64,000 nucleotides of DNA from Bacteroidota bacterium (GTDB lineage Bacteria > Bacteroidota > Ignavibacteria > SZUA-365), in NCBI GenBank assembly GCA_003246455.1, contig QKAF01000015.1, positions 65,193 through 129,192 on the forward strand, given 5' to 3'. The position numbers and the translations under genes were made by a program. The stretch's first letter is position 1, and each line of letters starts with the position of its first letter. The notes beneath the pieces were generated by a model. The model ran no database searches, was not told where the DNA came from, and saw nothing but the letters and a program-made list of their open reading frames with translations. Positions 1 through 8,085 of the stretch are shown in pieces.

Positions 1-452
1 CTCACAACATCACCATCCTCTGGGTCGATGAGAACTATGTCGTGGAGTTTGATATCGAGTATCCGCAGGGCACGAGTTTTGTCGAAGCGCATGAACTGGC
101 GGGCGAGGTCGAACAGCGGATCCGTGATAATGTGCCAAGCATTTCCGACGTGCACATCCACCTGGAAGAGGAAACGGTCAGCGTACTCTCCGCCCGCGAA
201 TGCACCGTGGGAGAAGATGCCTTGATCCATCAGGCGAGAGAGAAGGTCCGCCTGCATCCGCAGGTGCTCACCGTGTCCTCGATGTCCTGCCTGGCCACCG
301 AAGACGGACTGCGGCTGTCAACCACGTTTACGCTTCCCCCCACACTCTCCCTGCGGGAAATGCATGGTATCGTCGATGCAATCGAGAGCGAGCTGAAAGG
401 GCTGGATCAGCGGATCATGAAGGTATTCATTCACGCCGAGCCGGCCGGCTGA
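1..452 (+). CDS. Cation diffusion facilitator (CDF) transporter, C-terminal part only
   Basis: The frame is open from the window edge (first full codon at base 3), so the membrane part and true start lie outside. What remains is about 150 residues of cytoplasmic region. Residues near the edge (YVVEFDIEYP, then a helix EAHELAGEVEQRI and VHIHLEE) match the ferredoxin-like dimerisation domain that follows the six membrane helices in CDF metal exporters. A second copy of the same fold seems to follow (LSLREMHGIVDAIESEL, then IMKVFIHAEP), so the protein would carry two tandem regulatory domains. Family members export Zn, Fe, Co or Mn by proton antiport; the metal cannot be told from this part. The gene ends 22 bp inside the 3' end of the convergent flavin reductase gene. 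Confidence 0.7.
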   Translation, partial: HNITILWVDENYVVEFDIEYPQGTSFVEAHELAGEVEQRIRDNVPSISDVHIHLEEETVSVLSARECTVGEDALIHQAREKVRLHPQVLTVSSMSCLATEDGLRLSTTFTLPPTLSLREMHGIVDAIESELKGLDQRIMKVFIHAEPAG

Positions 453-940
453 TCGCTGCTCTTCGCGAGACACCCGTATTTTCCGCGATAATACAGCAGC
501 GGCGGCGCATCCTCCCGCAGCGTCTGCATCTGCAGGACCTCACCGAGAAAGATCGTATGATCCCCTCCTTCAAAGGTCTCGACGACCTTCACCTCGATAA
601 ACGCCAGGGACCCATCGATGACGGGACACCCGCTCTCCGTCTCCCATGTTTTGACATGATCAAAGCGCTCCGCGGGCGGTGCGCCGGAGAATATTGTTGA
701 CGTGAGCCGCTGGTCCTCTGCGAGGATGTTGACGACGAAGAACCCCGTTTCACTGATATACTCATGTGATGTCGTATTCTTCGCGATGTTTATCTGAATC
801 AGCATCGGGTCGAGAGACACCGACGTAAAGGAATTGATCGTAAGTCCGAAATAGCAGTCCTGCCTCTTTGTCGTGACGACAGCGACGCCCGTGGCGAATG
901 CTCCGAGGACCTGTCGATACAGCATGTTCTGTTCAGTCAT
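431..940 (-). CDS. Flavin reductase-like FMN-binding split-barrel protein
   Basis: This is a 169-aa protein of the flavin reductase domain family (PF01613 type). The family signature runs through it: LYRQVLGAFATGVAVVTT at the start, then GLTINSFTSVSLDPMLI, FVVNILAEDQ, and a C-terminal HTIFLGEVLQ. Such proteins bind FMN or FAD and either reduce it with NAD(P)H for a partner oxygenase or act as heme/flavin oxidoreductases. No partner oxygenase is visible next to it. The frame stays open further upstream, but that stretch is antisense to the aldehyde dehydrogenase. The chosen ATG follows an AAGG ribosome site and is where family similarity starts. It is co-directional with the dehydrogenase upstream, but a hairpin lies between them. 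Confidence 0.85.
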   Translation of the reverse strand: MTEQNMLYRQVLGAFATGVAVVTTKRQDCYFGLTINSFTSVSLDPMLIQINIAKNTTSHEYISETGFFVVNILAEDQRLTSTIFSGAPPAERFDHVKTWETESGCPVIDGSLAFIEVKVVETFEGGDHTIFLGEVLQMQTLREDAPPLLYYRGKYGCLAKSSDQPAGSA

Positions 941-1005
941 GGAATAACCTTCAATCGTGAGACTGTAAAACACGCGAACACAGCGATTAAGTGCCCGCAT
1001 ATGAA

Positions 1006-1038
1006 GAAAGCCCCGGCATGAAGATGCCCGGGGCTTTC
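1006..1038 (-). terminator. Hairpin between aldehyde dehydrogenase and flavin reductase genes
   Basis: Two perfect 11-bp arms (GAAAGCCCCGG and its complement) flank an 11-nt loop, just past the stop of the aldehyde dehydrogenase on the minus strand. After the stem the minus-strand transcript reads TTCATATG, so the U-tract is poor. It may be a weak or bidirectional terminator that lowers read-through into the flavin reductase gene. Confidence 0.55.
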
Positions 1039-1058
1039 GCAGTATCACGACACGGGGA

Positions 1059-2591
1059 TCAGAGGTCGAATTTGATTCCCTGTGCCAGCGGCAGAGTTTC
1101 GCCGTAATTGATCGTGTTCGTCTGCCGGCGCATGTAGGCCTTCCAGGCATCCGAGCCCGATTCCCTGCCGCCACCGGTTTCCTTCTCTCCGCCGAAGGCG
1201 CCACCGATCTCGGCGCCCGAGGTACCGATATTGACATTCGCGATGCCACAGTCCGAACCCCAGTGAGAAAGGAATGCTTCGGCTTCCTGCAGCTTGTCGG
1301 TGAAAATCGACGACGACAGCCCCTGCACGACGTCGTTCTGGATTGCGATCGCATTGTGAACGTCGCCGCTGTACTTGATGAGGTACAGGATCGGGGCGAA
1401 CGTTTCTTCCTGGACGATCTCGAACGAATTCTGCGCTTCGACGATCGCGGGACGGACGTAGCAGCCCGATGCGTACGCATCACCTTCGAGCACCTCGCCG
1501 CCGTAGATGAGCGTGCCGCCCTCTTTCTGCGCCATTTCGATGGCCTTGACGAACATCGCCACGGCGCCCCTGTCGATCAGCGGACCGACGTGGTTGCCTT
1601 CGTCCATCGGTGTCCCGATCCGGAGTGACTGGTACGCCTTGACGAGGGACTCCTTCACCTGGTCGTAGATATCCTCGTGAATGATGAGACGGCGCGTGGT
1701 CGTACAGCGCTGTCCGGCAGTGCCCACGGCGCCGAATACGGCAGCGGGGATCGCCATCTTCAGATTTGCGTTCGGTGTGAGGATGATCGCGTTGTTTCCG
1801 CCGAGTTCGAGGATGGCGTTGCCGAACCGACGTGCAATCACCTCGTTGGCATGGCGGCCGACGCTTGTCGAGCCTGTCACCGAAACCAGAGGAATACGCT
1901 TATCGTTGAGCATGCGCTCACCGACCGTGGATCCCTTCCCGATGACGAGGGAGAACAGACCTTCCGGCAGATTGTTCTCGCGCAGCACCTCGGCGATGAT
2001 GTTCTGACACGCGATCGCGGTAAGCGGCACCTTTGACGACGGTTTCCAGACATTGACGTCGCCGCAGACCGCGGCGATCATCGCATTCCACGACCAGACC
2101 GCTACGGGGAAATTGAATGCGGAGATCGTCAGGACGATGCCAAGCGGATGGTACTGATCGTACATCCGATGTTCCGGACGCTCAGAATGCATGGTGAAGC
2201 CATAGAGCTGACGGGAAAGACCAACGGCGAAATCGCAGATGTCAATCATTTCCTGAACCTCTCCGAGACCTTCCTGGAGGGATTTTCCCATTTCGTAGGA
2301 CACGAGCGCACCGAGCGACGCCTTGTATTCGCGAAGGCGGTTGCCGATCTGGCGAACGATGTCCCCGCGTTTCGGAGCGGGCACGGTTCTCCAGCTGACG
2401 AACGCTTCCTGTGCCTTCGCGATCACGGCCTCATAATCCGCTTCCGTCGCCTGATGAACCCTGGCGATGAGCTTGCCGTCTGCCGGGGAATGGATTGCAA
2501 GTTCGCCGCCTTCGGCGTTCTCGAGCCATTGCTGACCGGTGGAGGCACCGTAATTGATTTCTTTGATTCCCAGTTTGCTGAGGAAATCCAT
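1059..2591 (-). CDS. Antiquitin-type (ALDH7) aldehyde dehydrogenase
   Basis: This 510-aa NAD(P)-dependent aldehyde dehydrogenase matches the ALDH7/antiquitin branch rather than the generic family. It has the catalytic thiol in GTAGQRCTTTRRL, the general base in LELGGNN, and the antiquitin C-terminal block SGAEIGGAFGGEK followed by GGGRESGSDAWK and INYGETLPLAQGIKF. Characterised ALDH7 enzymes oxidise alpha-aminoadipate semialdehyde (in equilibrium with piperideine-6-carboxylate) in lysine degradation, or betaine and other aldehydes. That substrate is inferred from the family here. It starts 2 nt after the stop of the Rrf2 regulator, whose last codons contain its ribosome site (AGGAAGAGGG), so the two are translationally coupled and presumably share the palindromic operator upstream. 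Confidence 0.93.
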   Translation of the reverse strand: MDFLSKLGIKEINYGASTGQQWLENAEGGELAIHSPADGKLIARVHQATEADYEAVIAKAQEAFVSWRTVPAPKRGDIVRQIGNRLREYKASLGALVSYEMGKSLQEGLGEVQEMIDICDFAVGLSRQLYGFTMHSERPEHRMYDQYHPLGIVLTISAFNFPVAVWSWNAMIAAVCGDVNVWKPSSKVPLTAIACQNIIAEVLRENNLPEGLFSLVIGKGSTVGERMLNDKRIPLVSVTGSTSVGRHANEVIARRFGNAILELGGNNAIILTPNANLKMAIPAAVFGAVGTAGQRCTTTRRLIIHEDIYDQVKESLVKAYQSLRIGTPMDEGNHVGPLIDRGAVAMFVKAIEMAQKEGGTLIYGGEVLEGDAYASGCYVRPAIVEAQNSFEIVQEETFAPILYLIKYSGDVHNAIAIQNDVVQGLSSSIFTDKLQEAEAFLSHWGSDCGIANVNIGTSGAEIGGAFGGEKETGGGRESGSDAWKAYMRRQTNTINYGETLPLAQGIKFDL

Positions 2592-2593
2592 TG

Positions 2594-3037
2594 CTACCCT
2601 CTTCCTGATGATGAAGATAATGGTTGAGTGGCTTGTATGAATGAGAGTACGTGCGCGATGGAGATCCCGCGCATGCGTCCCTCGATATCGATCTGAATGT
2701 CTGCGAACAGGCGGAAGAAATAATCGTTCACTGCCGAGGAGATGTCCGCGTCGGATTTCGAAATGTCGAGGTGGAAAGCTTTCCGGGTCTCGACGGCGCA
2801 GTAGACTTCCTGCAGATGGATCTTCTCCGGCGGACGGGTCAGCGAGAATCCTCCGCTGAGACCGCGTGTGGCATGGACGATGGACTGCTTGGCAAGCATG
2901 GAGAGAATGCCGCGAATGCGCGTGGCATGGATCCCGGTTGCCCTCGAGATATCCTCGCTGCTCTGCGGTCCCGAACCGCTCCTCGCGAGGAAGCAGAGCG
3001 CCTGAACGGCGCAGGTGAGTTTGGTTGAAGCCGACAT
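2594..3037 (-). CDS. Rrf2 family transcriptional regulator
   Basis: This 147-aa winged-helix regulator has the Rrf2 order: MSASTKLTCAVQALCFLA (helix 1), SEDISRATGIHATRIRGILSMLAKQSIV (recognition helix), then a wing with RGLSGGFSLTRPP. The three clustered cysteines that bind the Fe-S cluster in IscR and NsrR are absent; the only cysteines are in helix 1 and in YCAVE. It is therefore probably an apo-type or small-molecule sensor. It is the first gene of a unit with the aldehyde dehydrogenase, 2 nt apart. A 21-bp palindrome begins 10 bp upstream of the ATG and overlaps the predicted -7 box, which suggests autoregulation and control of the dehydrogenase. Confidence 0.85.
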   Translation of the reverse strand: MSASTKLTCAVQALCFLARSGSGPQSSEDISRATGIHATRIRGILSMLAKQSIVHATRGLSGGFSLTRPPEKIHLQEVYCAVETRKAFHLDISKSDADISSAVNDYFFRLFADIQIDIEGRMRGISIAHVLSFIQATQPLSSSSGRG

Positions 3038-3038
3038 G

Positions 3039-3096
3039 CGTCTGTAATTGTTACAGGTCCTGTAACAATTTACGCAGACGGAGCATCACGAACAAC
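3039..3096 (-). promoter_or_regulatory. Rrf2 operator palindrome overlapping a promoter
   Basis: At 3048-3068 there is a perfect inverted repeat with 10-bp arms (TTGTTACAGG and its complement) around one central base. It is flanked by outer arms CGTCTG (3039-3044) and CAGACG (3075-3080). On the minus strand a -7 box TAAATTGT (3072 down to 3065) overlaps the palindrome, with GTTG 20 bp further upstream (3093-3096). An operator on the -7 box of a regulator gene is typical of autorepression. That the Rrf2 protein binds here is inferred from position. Confidence 0.6.
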
Positions 3097-3138
3097 AGGA
3101 TAAAAGTCCCCCCTGTCCGTGATGTCGTTTTCCGAAGA

Positions 3139-5829
3139 TCAGATCACGCCGGCGAGCAGTTCTTCCATCGTCTTGATGAGAACCGCGTGGTCGACCGGTT
3201 TCGAGAAATAGCGGTTGCACCCGGCAGCGAGACAGCGCTCGCGGTCGGACGAAAAGGCATGGGCAGTGACGGCGATCACGGGGATTTTCCCATACCGTGG
3301 AATCTTGCGGATGTCGCTGACGAAGTCGAGGCCGGATTCCTCACCGCCGAGAGACACGTCGGCGATGACGATATTGACTTCGCGGTTCATGATGATATCG
3401 TTCGCTTCCGCAACGCTCTCCGCGGTGAAGACGTTGTAGTGTTTACGCAGCGTGATCTTCATGAACTGGCGTGTATCCGAATCGTCTTCCACCACGAGGA
3501 GATTCGGGAGCTTTCGCTCATCGGAAGGCGGCGCAGGCACCGGCGTCACCCGTTCCTTCTTCACGAATTTCGACACTTTCGGAAGATTTTCGCGCGAGAC
3601 GATCAATTCCTCAGGGAGCGTGATCGTGAAGATCGAGCCGACACCGCGCGCGCTCTTGACGGTGATCCTACCGCCGATCTGCTCGAGATACCGCCGCACC
3701 AGGGCGAGACCGAGCCCCACGCCTTCGAAGGCGTGGCCGGGGGAATCGTTTGACGGCGTGGAGATCTGGAACATCTTCGTCTGATACTCTTCGGATATTC
3801 CGACCCCGGTATCCTCTACGTCGATCGCCAGCTCGCCTGTATCGCGCTGATAGAGCCGCACTTCGATGTATCCCTTCCGGGTGAACTTCACGGCGTTTTC
3901 GAGCAGGCTCTCGAGACTGCGCGCCAGGAAGGTTTCGTCGGCATGCACTTTGACGTCCCCGAGCTGGTTGTCGAAGGAAAGCGCGAGCGTTTTCTTCTCC
4001 GCCAGCGACTTGATACCCAGGATGCTTTCTTCGACAACTTTCCTGACGGAAACTTCGCTGTCCTGAAATTCAATATTCCCCGTCTGCAGTCGGGAGATAT
4101 CCAGGATGAGGTCGATGGACTTCGTCAGTCTCTCCGCCGATTCGAAGACGAATCCGAAGTACTTGTCCTGATCCTGCGTCATCGAGCTTTTCAGCTCGGA
4201 TGAAATGTGGTTCAGGTACCCGATCATGATGTACAGCGGAGTCCGGATTCCGTGGGAGATGTTCGCGATGAAGGCATCTTTGAGCTTGTCGGCTGCCTCG
4301 ACGCGTTCCTTCGCCGCGATGAGGGACTGCTCGATTTTCTTTCGCTCGGTGATGTCGCTTTTGATCGCGATGAAGTGGCTGATCGTCCCGAACTGATCCT
4401 TGACCGGGGTAATGGTCTGTTCCTCGTGATAGCGGCTGCCGTCTTTTCGATGATTGACGAATTCCCCTCGCCAGACTTTCCCGGCAAGAATGGTATCCCA
4501 CATCTCCGTGAAGACCTCGTTCCGCGCATCACCGGGATTGAGGGTGCGGAGATTTCTCCCGAGGGCGTCATCGAAGGTAAATCCGGTCAGTTCCGTAAAC
4601 GCGGGATTGACCCAGATGATGTTTCCCTCGTAGTCGGTGATCACGATGGAATTCGCAGCGGCTTCCAGCGCCGCGCCCTGCAGTTTGAGCTGCGATTCGG
4701 CGTCCATGCGATCGGTGATCTCGCGCACGATGGTCACCGTCTGTTCCATGCCGCTCGGCGCGATACGGGCTTCGAAGTACCGCATCTTGTCCATGAACGG
4801 GATCGAGTACTCCTGCACCTGCACTTCCCCGTTTTTCAGTGCGGCGTCGAAATACGGTTCGAACTGCGCCATGAGCGACCAGGCATACTGCTCGCGGGTC
4901 ATATCCGACTTCAGTTCCCCGGGGGGAATAAGCAGAACGGGATCGGGAGAATAAATGCCGCTGCCGTCACGAAGAAGCATGAGATCGGGAAGTGCACTGA
5001 GCACGGCGCGCTGCCGCGATTCCGACTCGCGCAGGGCTTCTTCCACCCGGCGTCGTTCGTCGACTTCCTGATTGAGTTCCGCCGTTCGTTCGTTGACCCG
5101 CTGCTCGAGCGTCAGGTTGACGGTCTCGAGTTCATCATACGCGCCGCGGAGATTGTTGACCATCTGGTTGAAGGAGAATGCCAGGTGGCCTACCTCGTCC
5201 TGCGACGAGACATTCGCGGTTTTCACAAGATCACCGCGCGCAATCTGCTCGACGGTCTGCACCATGCTCCGGAGCGGATTCGTGATGACCGTGGAGACGC
5301 CGATAACCGTCGCGACGCCGATAAGGAAAATGATAAGGCTGATCAGCGCGATGGTGGTCTTGCTTTCATCGATCCGATGATTGACGTCGCGCGTGGAAAG
5401 CCCGAGATACACCATGCCGATCGTCTGACCGCCTGCACGTATCACGCTGCCGGCTTTGCATACGCCGGCGACGGGGCCGAACGGTGTATCCGTTGCCGTG
5501 TAGGCGACCTCCTCCGCGATCGGTTTGTTGATCGCCTCGACGACGTTCCCCTTGGAGTCGACGACGACCGCATAGATGAGCAGCGAATCCTGGCTTGCGG
5601 TGTTGAGGGCAACCTGCCGCTCCTCGATGGAATCCAGCGAGCCCTGTTTTCCCATGAGCATCGCGGTCGTTGCCGAGAGGGTCTCGGCACGCCGGAGAAG
5701 ATTCTGGTTGTCCTGATCTTTCAGCCGCGCGGGGAAGAATATGAAAATGAAAATCGATATCGTCCAGAACAGCAGAGATATGACCGCTGTCAGCTTCGCG
5801 CGAATGGAAAGATTCGCAAATATCTTCAT
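3139..5829 (-). CDS. Membrane-bound hybrid sensor histidine kinase (HAMP-PAS-PAS-HisKA-HATPase-REC)
   Basis: The protein is 896 aa. It has two membrane helices (about 13-33 and 158-180) around a periplasmic sensor of about 120 residues, then a HAMP domain, a short coiled coil and two PAS domains (about 270-375 and 380-500). The second PAS carries the classic WVNPAFTELTGF core. Next come the dimerisation helix with His526, an ATPase domain (ENAVKFT, DTGVGIS, GVGLGLALV) and a C-terminal receiver with phospho-acceptor Asp near 824 (IVIADVSLGG) and the SKP lysine. The H-box reads SHGIRTPL: the acidic residue that normally follows the phospho-histidine is Gly527. The gene is last in the pilus gene run, 57 bp after pilQ, so it may be co-transcribed; no ligand can be inferred. 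Confidence 0.88.
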   Translation of the reverse strand: MKIFANLSIRAKLTAVISLLFWTISIFIFIFFPARLKDQDNQNLLRRAETLSATTAMLMGKQGSLDSIEERQVALNTASQDSLLIYAVVVDSKGNVVEAINKPIAEEVAYTATDTPFGPVAGVCKAGSVIRAGGQTIGMVYLGLSTRDVNHRIDESKTTIALISLIIFLIGVATVIGVSTVITNPLRSMVQTVEQIARGDLVKTANVSSQDEVGHLAFSFNQMVNNLRGAYDELETVNLTLEQRVNERTAELNQEVDERRRVEEALRESESRQRAVLSALPDLMLLRDGSGIYSPDPVLLIPPGELKSDMTREQYAWSLMAQFEPYFDAALKNGEVQVQEYSIPFMDKMRYFEARIAPSGMEQTVTIVREITDRMDAESQLKLQGAALEAAANSIVITDYEGNIIWVNPAFTELTGFTFDDALGRNLRTLNPGDARNEVFTEMWDTILAGKVWRGEFVNHRKDGSRYHEEQTITPVKDQFGTISHFIAIKSDITERKKIEQSLIAAKERVEAADKLKDAFIANISHGIRTPLYIMIGYLNHISSELKSSMTQDQDKYFGFVFESAERLTKSIDLILDISRLQTGNIEFQDSEVSVRKVVEESILGIKSLAEKKTLALSFDNQLGDVKVHADETFLARSLESLLENAVKFTRKGYIEVRLYQRDTGELAIDVEDTGVGISEEYQTKMFQISTPSNDSPGHAFEGVGLGLALVRRYLEQIGGRITVKSARGVGSIFTITLPEELIVSRENLPKVSKFVKKERVTPVPAPPSDERKLPNLLVVEDDSDTRQFMKITLRKHYNVFTAESVAEANDIIMNREVNIVIADVSLGGEESGLDFVSDIRKIPRYGKIPVIAVTAHAFSSDRERCLAAGCNRYFSKPVDHAVLIKTMEELLAGVI

Positions 5830-5886
5830 GGTTCAGCCTTCTACGCTTTCACTGGTGCGTCTAAACCGCTTCGATGAATTCGAGTC

Positions 5887-7155
5887 CTACTCGCCCCGGC
5901 TTTCTTTTGCAGATTCAATCTGCCGGAGGAGGCTTTCGCGCAGTACGTTCAGTCGCTCGGATTCCTTCTGGAGGGCGTCCTGGTTCGAACGAATTTCCGC
6001 CATCTTTCTTTCCACGCGCTTTTCAATGGAGGGAACGATATCGGCGCGGAGGACGATGATCAATTCCTTCTTATCTACCGTCAGTTCCTCGTACCCGAAG
6101 AGATACTTCAGGCCGAACACCCACCACGGAAGGTCCTTCAGGAACGGAATACCACGGCGGAGACTTTTCGCCTCATTGGTGACGAGTCCGCCTACCACGG
6201 TCTCTTCACTGTCTATCAGGATGACCGAGGTCGAGGCGACGGTCTTGTTGATCACGGAAGAAACCGGATCAGGCTGAAAGCTGCTGCGCTCCGCCGTGAT
6301 GTCGAGCTTGACGAATTCGAGGGAGTCCTTGACGAGCACCGTCGGCGTGACCTCGATGATCGTACCTGTGCTGAAGAATTTTTCAATCGTGTTACCGGAG
6401 AAATCCTTCTGCTTGATCGAGAAATCCTGTCCAACCTGGATGCGTCCCTTCTCTCCGGATCGCACCGTGATGTTGGGACTCGAAATCAGTTCTCCAAGAT
6501 TCTCCGACTGCAGGGCCTTGAGTGCCGCAAGCAGCTCCGCGGTCCCGTTGCCGATCGCGAGAGTCGATATGTTTCCCAGCTCGATCGTGGTCGCCCCCGA
6601 GCTGCTGCCGTCGTCCTGCACGGACAGCATCGACGTCCCGGTGGAAGACATCTCGACACCGATCTGCGTCGACGGCGTGGTATTGGTCAGGAACCAGTCC
6701 AGGCCCAGACGTTCGAGCTCTGTGCGGTTCGCTTCGAAAAACACTGCGGAAATCTGCACGTCGCGGGAAACGAGCGCCTGGTCGATGGCGGCTTTTCCGG
6801 TATCGGATTTCGCCGTCGATTTCTGGAGTTCGAATACGCGGATGTAATCCTGTCCTTCTTCGAACCAGTACCCGCTCGCCTTCAGTACGAGTTCGAACGC
6901 ATCCTGCCAGTACATGTGCGTGATATTGATCCCGACTTTATCCCGGCTGCTGCCGTCGAAAATGACCGGTTTACTGCGGAATCGCTTGCTGGCGGTGTTG
7001 AAGATCTCCATCGCCTGATCGAATGTCGTGACGGCGTCCATGGAGATCAGCTCTTCGGGAGCGGTATACTGTCGTACCGGGAGCCGGTCCTGCGCCTGGG
7101 AGATCAGTGCCGGCAGAAAGAGCAGCGCGATGATGAGGAAGTATCGTTGTTTCAT
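5887..7155 (-). CDS. pilQ: Secretin, PilQ/GspD family, short form
   Basis: This 422-aa exported protein (signal peptide MKQRYFLIIALLFLPALISQAQ) has one N-terminal secretin/TonB short-type domain (about 40-115, INITHMYWQDAFELVLKASG). The secretin domain follows (about 130-370), with LISSPNITVRSGEKG, SVILIDSEETVVGGL and RGIPFLKDLP. It should form the outer-membrane ring through which the pilus passes. It is much shorter than classical PilQ (over 600 aa) and lacks AMIN and multiple N domains. It ends with a charged coiled coil of about 45 residues (ERLNVLRESLLRQIESA), which is unusual after a secretin pore. It lies 8 bp after the pilO/P-like gene, in the usual pilM-N-O-P-Q order. Confidence 0.88.
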   Translation of the reverse strand: MKQRYFLIIALLFLPALISQAQDRLPVRQYTAPEELISMDAVTTFDQAMEIFNTASKRFRSKPVIFDGSSRDKVGINITHMYWQDAFELVLKASGYWFEEGQDYIRVFELQKSTAKSDTGKAAIDQALVSRDVQISAVFFEANRTELERLGLDWFLTNTTPSTQIGVEMSSTGTSMLSVQDDGSSSGATTIELGNISTLAIGNGTAELLAALKALQSENLGELISSPNITVRSGEKGRIQVGQDFSIKQKDFSGNTIEKFFSTGTIIEVTPTVLVKDSLEFVKLDITAERSSFQPDPVSSVINKTVASTSVILIDSEETVVGGLVTNEAKSLRRGIPFLKDLPWWVFGLKYLFGYEELTVDKKELIIVLRADIVPSIEKRVERKMAEIRSNQDALQKESERLNVLRESLLRQIESAKESRGE

Positions 7156-7163
7156 GTGATCAC

Positions 7164-8075
7164 CTAATTTTTTCGTTTCGTGCCGAGATACTGGTTCTCG
7201 AGGCGTAACGTCAGGATATAGCGTTCGATGATGCCGCCCTTGTTGAGCATGAACAGGACCTGTCGGCGCTCCGGCATGATTTTGGAAACGTAGCCCAGGT
7301 AAACTTCATCTCCCTCACTGAGCATCACGAGTTGATTCTTCTGGTCGCTGATGAACGCCCTTCCCTTCATGATCGCCAGCAGCGTCGAATTTTCGACGTT
7401 CGGAAGATCGAAGGTGTTCGGCGGAATTTCCGGAATGACAAGCGAACGGAACGGATCGTATGAGATCGGCGGAAACACCGTCGATGCGACCGACGGGGTG
7501 TCCAGCGAATCCGCAAACGGGAGCTGCTCCGAATAGTACGCCAGCACGTCGATGTCGAACTGCACGGTATGGGTGATGCGGCCGTGCTCGTCATCCACGG
7601 AGTGGACCTCGCGTACGTCGAAGTTCCGCAGTTTCATCAGACGCGGACCGAACTCGAGGAACTGCACCAGTCGCGCAAAGCTCTCGAAAGAACCCTGCCC
7701 GGCGAGATGATAGCGGGTGTAGCCGCAGCCGTTCTGCTGGACCTGTTCCTGTGTGAAAACGTTCAGATCCAGTTCCGGGCTCTGCGCGAGGATTTCATTC
7801 AGATAAATATTCGTATTGCTGGCGGACTCTTCCGTCGCGAGCGTCTTGGGACGCTGACGCCAGGCGGCGTTCAGGATTTCCACCCGTTCCTGCACCTGGA
7901 CCAGCCGATCGAAGAGGTCGTCCGCATCGCCCAGCTGCTGCTGGATGCGGTCCCGTTCCGCCTGGAGCTCGTCGATACGGGGCGCCTGATAGAAATAAAT
8001 GTAGGCGGCTCCTCCGCCTCCGATAAGGAGGATGAGCACGGCCAGGATGATGCTGTTTCGTACGGCGTATGGCAT
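7164..8075 (-). CDS. PilO-like alignment protein fused to a PilP-like domain
   Basis: This is a 303-aa inner-membrane protein. One membrane helix (about 7-27) is followed by a coiled coil (DELQAERDRIQQQL) and a PilO-like ferredoxin fold (about 95-185). After a Pro-rich linker comes a C-terminal beta-rich domain (about 220-303: LLAIMKGRAFISDQKN, GDEVYLGYVSKI, VLFMLNKGGIIERY). That domain resembles the PilP/GspC periplasmic domain that docks on the secretin. A PilO-PilP fusion fits the gene order pilMN-pilOP-pilQ. The frame extends 29 codons upstream, but that segment overlaps pilN; the chosen ATG lies 10 nt after the pilMN stop and has an AGAGGA ribosome site. The PilP assignment is by motif and position only. 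Confidence 0.7.
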   Translation of the reverse strand: MPYAVRNSIILAVLILLIGGGGAAYIYFYQAPRIDELQAERDRIQQQLGDADDLFDRLVQVQERVEILNAAWRQRPKTLATEESASNTNIYLNEILAQSPELDLNVFTQEQVQQNGCGYTRYHLAGQGSFESFARLVQFLEFGPRLMKLRNFDVREVHSVDDEHGRITHTVQFDIDVLAYYSEQLPFADSLDTPSVASTVFPPISYDPFRSLVIPEIPPNTFDLPNVENSTLLAIMKGRAFISDQKNQLVMLSEGDEVYLGYVSKIMPERRQVLFMLNKGGIIERYILTLRLENQYLGTKRKN

Positions 8076-8085
8076 GGGCTGTCCT

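Noticed and set aside
941-1483. Upstream extension of the flavin reductase frame
   Set aside because: The extra 181 codons are antisense-frame shadow of the aldehyde dehydrogenase (very Arg/Ser-rich) and the family starts at the later ATG with a ribosome site.
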